The notes: generated by a model not told the origin, from the sequence alone. Counted from the stretch's first letter, positions 4,669 to 11,587 are shown. The stretch is 17,584 nt of DNA from CAIKKG01 sp037444725 (GCA_037444725.1 JBBILW010000013.1:1-17584), one strand, 5' to 3'. Made by a program: numbers and translations.

Positions 4669-7164
4669 ATGCTTATCTACCGCGAACCGCGCCTCTCCCT
4701 CACTTCTTTCGGCGAATTTCTCACACGCCTTGCCGGCTATTCTGCCTACACGCTTCTTGTCGTCGGCGCCGTGTTTCTTTTTGTTTCGGATTCAAATGCG
4801 CTTCATGCCGCCGCTGCGCTTATCACGTTGTTTCTCATTGACCGCACGATGCATCGTAAGGAAGGGGAGCGCGCAATTGTCGAATTGAAGGGAACTGAGA
4901 AAAATATCGCGCTTGCCTCGACGCCCAATACGTATCAAGTCATCAATTATTCGTACCGTAAGGCGCGGATGCTCAGGAAAAACTTCTATCTTATTCTTCT
5001 TCAGGAATTACTTGAGCATGGAGAGATAAAGGAGGTGTTGCAGCGACTCTCCATTGATAGCCGCGCGCTTCACGAAAAAATCGACAGCGCGCTCAAGGAG
5101 AACAAAATGGACGGCACAAAAGAAAGCCTTTTGAAGGCGATCGAGTCGCTTGCGATTATTGCGTATGAAAATGCGGTGACGACGGGTGAGAAGTTCGTCC
5201 ACTCGCGTAATTTTTTTGTCGCGCTCTCCCAAATCGGCGATGCTTCGGTTGCAAAAATATTTGAACTTTTCGAACTCTCGACCCCCGGACTTCAGGAGGC
5301 GGTTATTTTCGGCAGATGGAATCGCACATTGTTCGGCTTGAAGGGGCTGCCCCACGCGCTTGGCGGTTTCGTTTCGCGACCCCGCATCGTCAAAAAACGC
5401 ATCATGAATCGTGCATGGACCGCGCGCCCCACGCCCACGCTCGACGCCTACAGCACTGACCTTACTGATCTTGCGCGCATGGGTGAGGCCGGCTTCCTCA
5501 TTGGCCACGAAAAGGAATTCGATACGATGCTGCAGATTATCTCGCGGCCGGGAAAGCCGAACGCGCTTCTCGTGGGCGAGCCGGGCTCGGGGAAGTCGGC
5601 GATTATTGAGCATCTTGCGTACCGTATGGTGAAGGACGACGTCCCTTCCGTGTTGTTCGACAAGCGTCTCATTTCGCTCGATGTCGGCAGTGTTATTTCC
5701 GACGCCACGTCCGAAGCGCTCGCGGGGCGCTTGGAGCGTATCGCTACTGAAATAGTGCGCGCGGGCAATATCGTGCTCTATATTCCCAATATCCATAACC
5801 TGTTCCGCACGGGGTCACAAAAAGCGATGAACGCCATTGATATCCTTTTCCCGCTCGTGAAAGACAACGGAATCCCCGTCGTCGCGGACACCTACCCTCG
5901 TGAGTTCAAGCAGTATGTCGAACCGCGTACGGATTTTCTCGAGCAGTTCCAAGTGCTCAATATCGAGGAAATTTCGGAGAGCGATTCGTTGCGCTACCTC
6001 GTGTATTCTTCGCTGCTTCTTGAAAAACAATTCGGCATTTTTATTACATTCCGCGCGCTTGAGAAAGCGGTCTATCTTGCGCATCGCTATTTCCACGACA
6101 CGATGCTTCCCGGAAATGCGGAGGATTTGCTGAAGCGTGCACTTGTTTCCGCAAAAGATGATAAGAAGAAAACGCTCACCGTTGATGACGTAGTCGCCGT
6201 CGCCGAGGCGCAGAGCAAGATTCCTATCAGTCAGGCGAAGGAAATCGAAGCGGAAAAATTATTAAACCTCGAGCAAATCATTCATGAACGGCTCGTGAAC
6301 CAGGAGGCCGCCGTGAAGTCGGTGTCCCAGTCGTTGCGTGAATATCGCAGCGGTTTGGCGCGCAAGGGAGGCCCCATCGCGACCTTCCTGTTCGTGGGTC
6401 CGACCGGTGTCGGTAAGACCGAGCTCGCTAAAATCCTCGCAGATATCCAGTTCGGCTCGAAGGATTTCATGCTCCGTTTCGATATGTCCGAATATCAGGA
6501 CAAGCAGAGCATCTTCCGCTTTATCGGCACGCCTGACGGAGAAAAGTCCGGCGCGCTCACCGATGCGGTGCTCAAGGCTCCTTATAGCCTCGTACTGCTC
6601 GATGAGTTCGAGAAAGCTCATCCGGACATCTTAAATCTCTTCCTCCAGGTATTCGACGATGGGAGGCTTACCGATAATCTCGGACATACCGTGGATTTTC
6701 AAAATACGATTATCATTGCGACATCGAACGCGCATTCCGAGCTCATCAAATCTGAAATCGAGGCCGGGAAGCAGCCGGCTGAGATTGTCGAAGAACTTAA
6801 GAAGCGACTCGTCGACTATTTCAAGCCTGAGCTCATCAACCGTTTTTCCGATATTATCGTGTTCCGCTCGCTGAATCCGGATGAGATCTATGTCGTTGCG
6901 AAGTATCTTGTAAAAGAGGTGGTGGGAACCCTTCGCGAAACGCAGGGCATCGACCTCGTCGTCGACGATTCCGCACTCCGCAAGATTGCCGCGTTAGGAT
7001 TCAGTCCCGTATTTGGTGCGCGTCCTTTGCGCCAGGTGGTTTCCGAGAAGGTGCGAAGCGCTTTGGCGGAGAAGATATTGAGGCGCGAGATATCGAGAGG
7101 GGATACGCTCTCGGTTGCGTTCGTCAATAACGACTTTTCATGGACGGTGTCGCATAAGCAATAA
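4669..7164 (+). CDS. Membrane-anchored ClpC/ClpA-like AAA+ ATPase with degenerate first ATPase domain
   Basis: An 831-residue Clp/Hsp100-type unfoldase. Two hydrophobic segments (about 22-39 and 43-58) replace the normal soluble N-terminus and should anchor it in the membrane; a Clp-N-like helical region follows (about 100-215). Domain D1 (about 270-490) has a Walker A GEPGSGKS (303-310), but the Walker B region reads NIVLYIPNIH, with P373-N374 where the family has Asp-Glu, and the arginine-finger region reads FLEQFQ instead of LERRFQ. Domain D2 (about 530-800) is intact: GPTGVGKT (577-584), LVLLDEFEKAH (641-651), INRF (R725), and sensor-2 GARPLR (783-788). The loop after ATSNA lacks the hydrophobic tripeptide (VGF or IGL type) that docks onto ClpP. 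It therefore probably unfolds or disaggregates proteins at the membrane, powered by D2, perhaps without ClpP. No clpP is present in the window. Confidence 0.85.
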   Translation: MLIYREPRLSLTSFGEFLTRLAGYSAYTLLVVGAVFLFVSDSNALHAAAALITLFLIDRTMHRKEGERAIVELKGTEKNIALASTPNTYQVINYSYRKARMLRKNFYLILLQELLEHGEIKEVLQRLSIDSRALHEKIDSALKENKMDGTKESLLKAIESLAIIAYENAVTTGEKFVHSRNFFVALSQIGDASVAKIFELFELSTPGLQEAVIFGRWNRTLFGLKGLPHALGGFVSRPRIVKKRIMNRAWTARPTPTLDAYSTDLTDLARMGEAGFLIGHEKEFDTMLQIISRPGKPNALLVGEPGSGKSAIIEHLAYRMVKDDVPSVLFDKRLISLDVGSVISDATSEALAGRLERIATEIVRAGNIVLYIPNIHNLFRTGSQKAMNAIDILFPLVKDNGIPVVADTYPREFKQYVEPRTDFLEQFQVLNIEEISESDSLRYLVYSSLLLEKQFGIFITFRALEKAVYLAHRYFHDTMLPGNAEDLLKRALVSAKDDKKKTLTVDDVVAVAEAQSKIPISQAKEIEAEKLLNLEQIIHERLVNQEAAVKSVSQSLREYRSGLARKGGPIATFLFVGPTGVGKTELAKILADIQFGSKDFMLRFDMSEYQDKQSIFRFIGTPDGEKSGALTDAVLKAPYSLVLLDEFEKAHPDILNLFLQVFDDGRLTDNLGHTVDFQNTIIIATSNAHSELIKSEIEAGKQPAEIVEELKKRLVDYFKPELINRFSDIIVFRSLNPDEIYVVAKYLVKEVVGTLRETQGIDLVVDDSALRKIAALGFSPVFGARPLRQVVSEKVRSALAEKILRREISRGDTLSVAFVNNDFSWTVSHKQ

Positions 7165-7170
7165 ATAGCG

Positions 7171-7176
7171 TACAAT
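7171..7176 (+). promoter_or_regulatory. -10-like TACAAT upstream of the Nudix gene
   Basis: TACAAT lies 14 bases before the ATG at 7191; no convincing -35 is seen. The Nudix gene may instead be read through from the ATPase gene 26 bases upstream. Confidence 0.35.
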
Positions 7177-7190
7177 TGGGGAAACTCATT

Positions 7191-7706
7191 ATGAGACAAG
7201 AATTTTCAGCAGGCATCATTCTTTTCAGAAGGACCAAAGAAGGTCCTAAGTTTCTCCTGCTCTATCACGGCGGCCCGTACTGGAATTTCCCTAAAGGGAA
7301 GCTCGAGGGGGAGACGAACTTTAAGGCCGCGCTCCGTGAAGTGAACGAGGAGACGGGATTGAAGCAGGAAGAACTCCACTTTAAGAGCTGGTTCAAGGTA
7401 GAAGACCAGTTCACCTATACGCGCGATAAGGAGAAGATATTCAAAATCGTGACGTACTATCTTGCGGAAACAAAGCAAAAGGAGATTCGAATTAAGATTG
7501 TTCCCGATAATCACCAAGGGGAGCAGCACGAGGGGTACGGATGGTTCTTGTATAGAGATGCTCATCGCTTGCTCATTTCGCCGACTTTAAAGCTCAACTT
7601 GAGGAAGGCGTACCACGCGATTACGAAGAAAAAGGGCAGCGGAGGACCGCGCCCGCATCAGCAGAAACCGAATGCAGCGCCCGCACCCCAACAAAAAACC
7701 CCCTAG
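7191..7706 (+). CDS. Nudix hydrolase with a contracted Nudix box
   Basis: A 171-residue Nudix-superfamily protein. The fold begins with AGIILFRR and KFLLLYHGG and continues into WNFPKGKLEGE (31-41) and ALREVNEETGL (47-57), the metal-binding Nudix helix. These enzymes hydrolyse nucleoside diphosphates linked to another group, using Mg2+ held by the REVNEE glutamates. The FPKGK-LE form resembles Ap4A hydrolases and RNA pyrophosphohydrolases, so a dinucleoside polyphosphate or mRNA 5' cap substrate is plausible but unproven. The usual G-x5-E spacing is one residue short (GKLEGE with no proline). The C-terminal 25 residues are a proline- and glutamine-rich basic tail. The ATG at 7191 is preferred, with GGGGA eight bases before it. 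The stop codon lies inside the bidirectional terminator. Confidence 0.85.
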   Translation: MRQEFSAGIILFRRTKEGPKFLLLYHGGPYWNFPKGKLEGETNFKAALREVNEETGLKQEELHFKSWFKVEDQFTYTRDKEKIFKIVTYYLAETKQKEIRIKIVPDNHQGEQHEGYGWFLYRDAHRLLISPTLKLNLRKAYHAITKKKGSGGPRPHQQKPNAAPAPQQKTP

Positions 7707-7720
7707 TCAGGGGGATTTTT
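7693..7720. terminator. Bidirectional terminator between Nudix gene and rplT
   Basis: CCCCCT (7699-7704) pairs with AGGGGG (7709-7714) around AGTC, with an A run before and a T run after. It serves both convergent genes. Confidence 0.85.
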
Positions 7721-7722
7721 GT

Positions 7723-8070
7723 TTACTTCTTTGCGAGTGAGATGATTTCTTTGAATACCTTCGGTTCCGTGCGGGCGATTTCCGAAAGCACTTTGCGGTC
7801 GAGCTTTACGTTCTTTTTCTTCAGTGCGCCCATGAAGGTGCTGTAGCTCATTCCTTCGTTGCGTGCTGCGGCGCTGATCTGAACCTGCCAGAGTGCGCGG
7901 AAATCGCGCTTTTTCTCTTTGCGGCCCTTGAACATGCGGGCCTGGCCGTGGAGGAGCGCTTCTTTCGCGGCTCGCTCGGTGGTTTTCCTGCGCCACATGA
8001 AACCCTTGGTAAGCTTCAAAAGCTTTTCACGTTTCTTATGGGCGATTGTTCCTCGTTTTACGCGTGTCAT
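7723..8070 (-). CDS. rplT: 50S ribosomal protein L20 (bL20)
   Basis: A 115-residue protein of normal length for bL20, which binds 23S rRNA early in large-subunit assembly. Recognisable blocks are MTRVKRGTIAHKKREKLLK at the N-terminus, the long basic helix (GFMWRRKTTERAAKEALLHG, KGRKEKKRDFRALWQVQI), the NEGMSYSTFM motif near 71-80, and the C-terminal LDRKVLSEIA segment. It is the last gene of infC-rpmI-rplT, 19 bases after rpmI, with no obvious Shine-Dalgarno site, so it probably relies on coupling. In many bacteria L20 represses this operon through a leader structure; here the operon appears to have no leader (see infC). Confidence 0.97.
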   Translation of the reverse strand: MTRVKRGTIAHKKREKLLKLTKGFMWRRKTTERAAKEALLHGQARMFKGRKEKKRDFRALWQVQISAAARNEGMSYSTFMGALKKKNVKLDRKVLSEIARTEPKVFKEIISLAKK

Positions 8071-8089
8071 GGTTGTGTGTGAGTGATGT

Positions 8090-8248
8090 TTAGAAAGGGG
8101 ATACCGTCAACGTCCTGTTGAGCTTCTTGCGTCCCATCTGCGTGCTCGACTTATTGCTTCTTGAGTGTCCGAGTCCCATCGGGCGGCGGATAACTTTACC
8201 CGTCTTCGTGACGCGGATTCTCTTTGATACGCTCTTTGATTTTTTCAT
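8090..8248 (-). CDS. rpmI: 50S ribosomal protein L35 (bL35), short form
   Basis: A 52-residue basic protein between infC and rplT. It reads MKKSKSVSKRIRVTKTGKV, then IRRPMGLGHSRSNKSS, and ends RKKLNRTLTVSPF. The KSKS start, the R-x-T-x-T-GKV motif and the GH-x-x-SNKS motif are those of bL35. Family members are usually about 64-66 residues, so this one is short at the C-terminal end, as is common in reduced genomes. The ATG is four bases after the infC stop and has no Shine-Dalgarno site, so translation is probably coupled to infC. Confidence 0.93.
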   Translation of the reverse strand: MKKSKSVSKRIRVTKTGKVIRRPMGLGHSRSNKSSTQMGRKKLNRTLTVSPF

Positions 8249-8252
8249 ATGA

Positions 8253-8753
8253 TTATTTTTTCGTTATCTGCGCGATGAACCCTCTTCCTCCCTGTTTCGG
8301 CGGGAGCGTTACCTGATGCGGAACGGTTATCATTTTCATGAATTCCTTCAGCTTCATGAGGCCCCAGTCTTTATTGCCTTTCTCGCGTCCCCTGAGAAAC
8401 AACCCGATTTCCACCTTATGGCCTTCAGCAAGAAATTCTTCGAGCTGTTTTACCTTCACCATGAGATCGTTTGCCGCCGCGCGGGGAGTGATGCGCACTT
8501 GCTTTAACTCCTTCGCTTTCTGCACATGACGCTTCTTTTTCTCTTCCTTTACCTGCTGATAGCGGAACTTGTCGAATCCGATGATCTTTGCGACCGGCGG
8601 GTTCGCCATGGGCGCTATTTCGATGAGGTCGAGACCGCGTTCTCTCGCCGCCGCAAGGGCTGCCGAGAGCGGCATTACGCCAAGGTTTTCTCCGCTGTCG
8701 CTTACGACGCGAAGTTCCGGCGCTTTTATTTGGTTGTTTACTCTGTACTCGAT
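8253..8753 (-). CDS. infC: Translation initiation factor IF-3, probable ATC start
   Basis: A 166-residue IF-3, which binds the 30S subunit and discriminates against wrong initiation codons and tRNAs. The N-terminal domain shows YRVNNQIKAPELRVV and GLDLIEIAPMANPPVAKI, followed by the linker FDKFRYQQVKEEKKKRH and the C-terminal domain (KQVRITPRAAANDLMVKVKQ, FLRGREKGNKDWG). The frame continues upstream to an ATG at 8816, but that lies inside the terminator hairpin of the preceding gene and before the promoter, so it cannot be the start. The only good position is ATC at 8753-8751 (IEYRVNNQI), seven bases after the -10 box. Rare AUU/AUC/AUA starts are typical of infC and underlie its autoregulation. 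The start is inferred, not proven. It is the first gene of the operon with rpmI and rplT. Confidence 0.9.
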   Translation of the reverse strand: MEYRVNNQIKAPELRVVSDSGENLGVMPLSAALAAARERGLDLIEIAPMANPPVAKIIGFDKFRYQQVKEEKKKRHVQKAKELKQVRITPRAAANDLMVKVKQLEEFLAEGHKVEIGLFLRGREKGNKDWGLMKLKEFMKMITVPHQVTLPPKQGGRGFIAQITKK

Positions 8754-8760
8754 AGGGGGA

Positions 8761-8788
8761 ATGATACCATAAACTTTGCAATTGTAAA
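8761..8788 (-). promoter_or_regulatory. Promoter of infC-rpmI-rplT
   Basis: On the minus strand TTTACA (8788-8783), 16-base spacer and TATCAT (8766-8761). The predicted transcription start falls on or next to the ATC at 8753, giving a leaderless mRNA. Confidence 0.7.
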
Positions 8789-8800
8789 CTCCCAAACAAA

Positions 8801-8838
8801 GAAAAGCCCCCGCCATTCCAATGTGCGGAATGCGGGGG
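8801..8838 (-). terminator. Intrinsic terminator of the 8851-9105 gene
   Basis: On the minus strand CCCCCGCATTCC pairs with GGAATGGCGGGGG (one bulged base), followed by CTTTTC. It ends only 12 bases before the infC -35 box. Confidence 0.9.
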
Positions 8839-8850
8839 TGGGGGGTGGGG

Positions 8851-9105
8851 TTACTGCTTCGTGGGCGGCGGGATGAGGCCTCTCTCGATGGCTTCCTTCT
8901 CGCTCACGAAGACGGGGTAGGTGATGGCGTCGTTCTTGTCGCTGCCGTGTGGATTGGCAGCTTCGCCGAGTCCGTCCTCCGTCGGAAGACCGACGCGCTT
9001 CGACTTGAACGGCAGGAACTGCGCGGCCTGCTCGGTGTAGTATCCTGCGAGCACTTCGCCATCCCTGCGTTCGAGGGGGATGTAGGTGCCGATTCTCTTC
9101 GTCAT
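8851..9105 (-). CDS. Small orphan protein of unknown function, 84 residues
   Basis: I do not recognise this protein. The start at 9105 is set by AAAGGG a few bases upstream (GAAAGGGCGCC then ATG); a longer in-frame start at 9153 overlaps the promoter. The sequence is hydrophilic, without membrane helix or signal peptide: MTKRIGTYIPLERRDGEVL, then YYTEQAAQFLPFKSKRVGL, a glycine/aspartate-rich middle, ITYPVFVSEKEAIERGLI, and the end PPPTKQ. The length and composition suggest a small folded domain with flexible ends. It is a single-gene unit with its own promoter and strong terminator. Confidence 0.7.
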   Translation of the reverse strand: MTKRIGTYIPLERRDGEVLAGYYTEQAAQFLPFKSKRVGLPTEDGLGEAANPHGSDKNDAITYPVFVSEKEAIERGLIPPPTKQ

Positions 9106-9128
9106 GGCGCCCTTTCTTTTAGTGCGAT

Positions 9129-9172
9129 GTAGGGAACTACCTATACTATACACTAAATCCTGAAAAAGTCAA
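9129..9172 (-). promoter_or_regulatory. Promoter and 5' hairpin of the 8851-9105 gene
   Basis: On the minus strand TTGACT (9172-9167), 16-base spacer and TATAGT (9150-9145). A small stem-loop GTAG-TTCC-CTAC (9140-9129) begins at about the predicted transcription start. Confidence 0.7.
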
Positions 9173-9183
9173 TATCTGGCGGC

Positions 9184-10239
9184 TTAGTGACCGTCTTCCA
9201 CCTCCTGTTTTTCGCCAGAAGTTTTTACCGATTTTTCGATGTTCGCTGACTCCCAATCCGTATTGTCCTTTGTTTCAACGGGTTTCACTTCTTTTTGTTC
9301 CGTATTCCTACTGAAAAACCAGAACGAATTTTGCGTGGTCGTTGTGGCCGCCGGACTTTCTTCGTGCGCTTCGACGCGATCAGTCTGCGTTGCGGACGAG
9401 GTCGCGCTCTTTGTGTCGGCTGAGAGTGTTTCTTTTGACCGTACCGCGCGGCGCTCCGCACGCTTCGGACGCCACATCCACGAAGTGCTTGTGGTGTGCT
9501 CTTCTTCTGTTTTCTTTTCTTCGTCGTGCTTTTGCTGCTCTTCATCCTGCTCCTCGTCGTGCGATTCGCGCTCTGCTTTCTTCTGGAGAGCTTCGGTCGA
9601 GCTTGCCGCTTCGCGCAAATGTTCGCGGACGTGTTCTTCTTCGGTCGAACTTGCCGTTCGCACCAGTGTGTCGTGATAAATCTCCGCCGCTTCCGAGAGG
9701 TTCAAATTGATTTTCTTCGCCTCGTTGTCGTCGCCGTGCGCGCGAAGCTCGTCGGCGTGGCGGCCCGCTCCTTCAAGGTTGTGCGTGTAATTACTGATTG
9801 CGTGATCAATATCGCGCGTCTCTGATGCAGTTAATGTGCTCGATGCGTGAAGCGCAACAACGACATCTATTTCTTTTGTTCGTTCTGCAGCATACTCAAC
9901 CTGCAACTCTGCCTTTTTCGCGGGTGTGAGTGCCACCGCTACGCGAACTTCTTCCGAGAGCAGTTTAACGGGGTAGAGCGTTTCTCCCGGCAAGCTTACC
10001 TGTGATGCGAAGACAGTGCCACCGCTTGTGAAAATAAGTGTGAGTACTATGAATGCGGGAACAAGGCGGCGCATTGAGAGGATTGGCGCTCGGCGTTTCG
10101 CCACAAGTTCTTCCGCAATTCCCATGCGGACATCCGCGTCCATGGTTTCCAAAAGACGCACGCGCAGCAAATCCACGAAGGCCTCGTCTACGGGCATCCG
10201 TTGAAACTGATTGAATATGTCTTTTGCTTTTTTATTCAT
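9184..10239 (-). CDS. DUF5667-domain membrane protein, probable anti-sigma factor
   Basis: A 351-residue single-pass membrane protein. Residues 1-57 are a cytoplasmic helical region (FVDLLRVRLLETMDADVRMG) suited to sigma-factor binding. One membrane helix follows (about 59-78). The outer part opens with SQVSLPGETLYPVKLLSEEVRVAVALTPAKKAELQVEYAAERTKEI written here in pieces: SLPGETLYPVKLLSEEVR, then the helix ALTPAKKAELQVEYAAER. This is the signature of DUF5667. The last 150 residues are charged and Ser/Thr-rich, probably disordered (EEEQQKHDEEKKTEEEH). It overlaps the ECF sigma gene by eight bases (ATGAATAA), the classic arrangement of a sigma factor with its anti-sigma partner. That role is inferred from position and topology; no zinc-binding anti-sigma motif is seen. 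It may sense extracytoplasmic stress. No terminator is evident after it. Confidence 0.75.
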   Translation of the reverse strand: MNKKAKDIFNQFQRMPVDEAFVDLLRVRLLETMDADVRMGIAEELVAKRRAPILSMRRLVPAFIVLTLIFTSGGTVFASQVSLPGETLYPVKLLSEEVRVAVALTPAKKAELQVEYAAERTKEIDVVVALHASSTLTASETRDIDHAISNYTHNLEGAGRHADELRAHGDDNEAKKINLNLSEAAEIYHDTLVRTASSTEEEHVREHLREAASSTEALQKKAERESHDEEQDEEQQKHDEEKKTEEEHTTSTSWMWRPKRAERRAVRSKETLSADTKSATSSATQTDRVEAHEESPAATTTTQNSFWFFSRNTEQKEVKPVETKDNTDWESANIEKSVKTSGEKQEVEDGH

Positions 10240-10768
10240 GGTCTTCTAATTCTTTCTTCAATGCTTTCGTCCCCCTGTGGAGTATGACGTAGATGTTTGC
10301 CATACTTTTACCCGTTATCTCCTTAATCTCCTTCAGTTCCAGCCCCTGTACGAATCTCAGTGTGAATATCTCGCGGTAATCTTTGGGGAGGCATTGGATT
10401 GCGGCCCGCGCCTTCTCGTACATCGTCTTCGTATCCACCTTATCTTCGAGCGAGACGTGCGCGTGGTTTGGCTCGAACGGTAGGTCGTCGAGCAGGGGAA
10501 CGTTGCGCGGCTTCACCCGGTAATGGTCTATTACGAGATTGGTTGCGGTCTTATAGAGGAAAGCACGGATGTTTTTCACATCGTTTACCTGTATGTACTT
10601 CCACGTTTTTAAGAATGTTTCCGAGACAATATCCTTTGCGATTTCCTCATCACCAGTTTTCACAATGACGTACCGCAAAACTTCACGCGCATGCGCGTCG
10701 TACGCTTGAAGCATGGCGTTATGCTTTTTCTGGTGCACTGTGCGTTTGTTATTGTCTCCTAACCTCAT
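10232..10768 (-). CDS. ECF-type RNA polymerase sigma-70 factor
   Basis: A 178-residue sigma factor with only regions 2 and 4. Region 2 runs from about residue 20 to 85: REVLRYVIVKTGDEEIAKDI, VSETFLKTWKYIQ, and the DNA-melting segment RAFLYKTATNLVIDHYR. Region 4 spans about 115-172: LPKDYREIFTLRFVQGLELKEIKEITG, with the recognition helix MANIYVILHRGTKALKKEL. It directs RNA polymerase to a special promoter set and is probably held inactive by the DUF5667 membrane protein encoded immediately downstream. The start at 10768 is the first ATG; there is no Shine-Dalgarno site. A possible self-regulated ECF promoter lies just upstream. The target genes cannot be told from this window. Confidence 0.9.
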   Translation of the reverse strand: MRLGDNNKRTVHQKKHNAMLQAYDAHAREVLRYVIVKTGDEEIAKDIVSETFLKTWKYIQVNDVKNIRAFLYKTATNLVIDHYRVKPRNVPLLDDLPFEPNHAHVSLEDKVDTKTMYEKARAAIQCLPKDYREIFTLRFVQGLELKEIKEITGKSMANIYVILHRGTKALKKELEDHE

Positions 10769-10773
10769 ATTAT

Positions 10774-10799
10774 GACGAAATACCCTGTATTTTCTTACA
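10774..10799 (-). promoter_or_regulatory. Possible ECF-type promoter of the sigma/DUF5667 operon
   Basis: On the minus strand TGTAAG (10799-10794) and CGTC (10777-10774) are 16 bases apart, and CGTC lies five bases before the ATG. CGTC is a common -10 element of ECF promoters. The spacer holds a small inverted repeat, ATAC-CCT-GTAT. Speculative. Confidence 0.3.
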
Positions 10800-10862
10800 T
10801 TCTACGCTCAAGCGATAATGGTATCGCAACTTTATGGTGAAAACAAAGAGGTGAGCGTTATA

Positions 10863-10891
10863 TTGACAATATATAGATTAAGTGGCATTCT
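10863..10891 (+). promoter_or_regulatory. Promoter of the 10944 gene (twin cassette A)
   Basis: TTGACA (10863-10868), 17-base spacer and a weak CATTCT (10886-10891). It aligns base for base in spacing with the promoter at 12938-12966, which supports the otherwise weak -10 box. Confidence 0.55.
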
Positions 10892-10904
10892 ATATGCAGC
10901 TCAT

Positions 10905-10923
10905 CTTGGCAATCTCGCCAAAG
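10905..10923 (+). promoter_or_regulatory. Leader stem-loop of cassette A
   Basis: TTGGC (10906-10910) pairs with GCCAA (10917-10921) around AATCTC. It is nearly the same as the stem-loop at 12979-12998 and lies about seven bases after the predicted transcription start. Confidence 0.6.
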
Positions 10924-10943
10924 CAATTTACGAGGTGCTGCGT

Positions 10944-11099
10944 ATGGATTTCGTAGGCGATTTGATCTCGATGTTCTTTGTTGATCCGATGTGCGACCTG
11001 CTCGCCATGTCGGTGAAGCAGGAATTCTTTCCGGACAGCCCGCGTGACGAGAAGGCGAAGGAGAAGGACGTCGAAGGGGCAGACGAAGAGCAGGAGTAG
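10944..11099 (+). CDS. Very small orphan protein, 51 residues (cassette A)
   Basis: I do not recognise this protein. The ATG at 10944 is preferred because GAGGTG lies six bases before it and the longer in-frame start at 10818 lies upstream of the promoter. The N-terminal half is hydrophobic to amphipathic (MDFVGDLISMFFVDPMCDLL), possibly membrane-associated; the C-terminal half is highly charged (SPRDEKAKEKDVEGADEEQE). The gene has its own promoter, leader hairpin and double terminator, all matching those of the 13017 gene, which makes it likely to be real in spite of its size. Confidence 0.65.
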   Translation: MDFVGDLISMFFVDPMCDLLAMSVKQEFFPDSPRDEKAKEKDVEGADEEQE

Positions 11100-11117
11100 T
11101 ACGACGATGACTCACCG

Positions 11118-11163
11118 AGGGTCCCTGATGGGAACCCTGCCGCCCCCTTGGGGGCGGTTTTTT
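11118..11163 (+). terminator. Double-hairpin terminator of cassette A
   Basis: A first hairpin AGGGTCCC / GGGAACCCT (11118-11138, one bulged base) is followed directly by CCGCCCCC / GGGGGCGG (11140-11157) and a T run. The same two-hairpin design, with closely similar sequence, occurs at 13296-13343. Confidence 0.85.
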
Positions 11164-11190
11164 ATTTGGAGCAAATTATTATACAAAATT

Positions 11191-11214
11191 AAAAGGGGCC
11201 TCACGTGCGGCCCC
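11191..11214 (-). terminator. Intrinsic terminator of the 11221-11532 gene
   Basis: On the minus strand GGGGCC (11214-11209) pairs with GGCCCC (11200-11195), followed by TTTTAATTTT. Confidence 0.85.
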
Positions 11215-11220
11215 ATTCTT

Positions 11221-11532
11221 CTACTTCTTTGAGCGAATGCCTTCCACCGCACGGTCCAGCTCCCTAAAATGTGCATTGATGCGCTTTGTCTTTATGGCGG
11301 CAATCCGTTCTTGCGCCTCGTCGAGAAGCGCTACATCGGGATAGATGAGCGACCCCTTCGGCTCCAAGTCGTGGAGAAGTTCCATTACTGCTTCAAGATT
11401 ACGGTTTTCCCACGAGCGGCCGCCGGAGACTCCGCCCGCATCCTGGACACGCCAGAGCGCATGCAGAATACAGACCGCGAGCTGCTTGTTGCTCAACGCG
11501 TGAGCCGCCTTATCCTTTACCATTTTTTTCAT
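11221..11532 (-). CDS. Small orphan protein of unknown function, 103 residues
   Basis: I do not recognise this protein. The start at 11532 is set by GGAGG (11542-11538 on the minus strand) five bases before the ATG. The protein is soluble and mostly helical: KDKAAHALSNKQLAVCILHAL, then a glycine-rich turn (DAGGVSGGRSW), NRNLEAVMELLHDLEPKG, and a charged C-terminal helix (EAQERIAAIKTKRINAHFREL). There is no membrane segment. It lies downstream of the large sigma gene on the same strand but has its own TATAAC -10-like box at 11572-11567 and its own terminator. The Shine-Dalgarno AGGT can pair with ACCT just upstream, a weak four-base stem that could reduce translation. Confidence 0.7.
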   Translation of the reverse strand: MKKMVKDKAAHALSNKQLAVCILHALWRVQDAGGVSGGRSWENRNLEAVMELLHDLEPKGSLIYPDVALLDEAQERIAAIKTKRINAHFRELDRAVEGIRSKK

Positions 11533-11587
11533 GTGAACCTCCAGTAGGTGGTAAGAATTGTTTACGTTATATCATTTTTTGCATAAA

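Noticed and set aside
5008..5796. A 262-residue minus-strand open frame
   Set aside because: It is antisense to the AAA+ ATPase, which has unmistakable motifs in the same stretch.
8754..8816. ATG at 8816 as the infC start
   Set aside because: The ATG is in the 3' arm of the preceding gene's terminator hairpin and upstream of the infC promoter; the added residues do not resemble IF-3.
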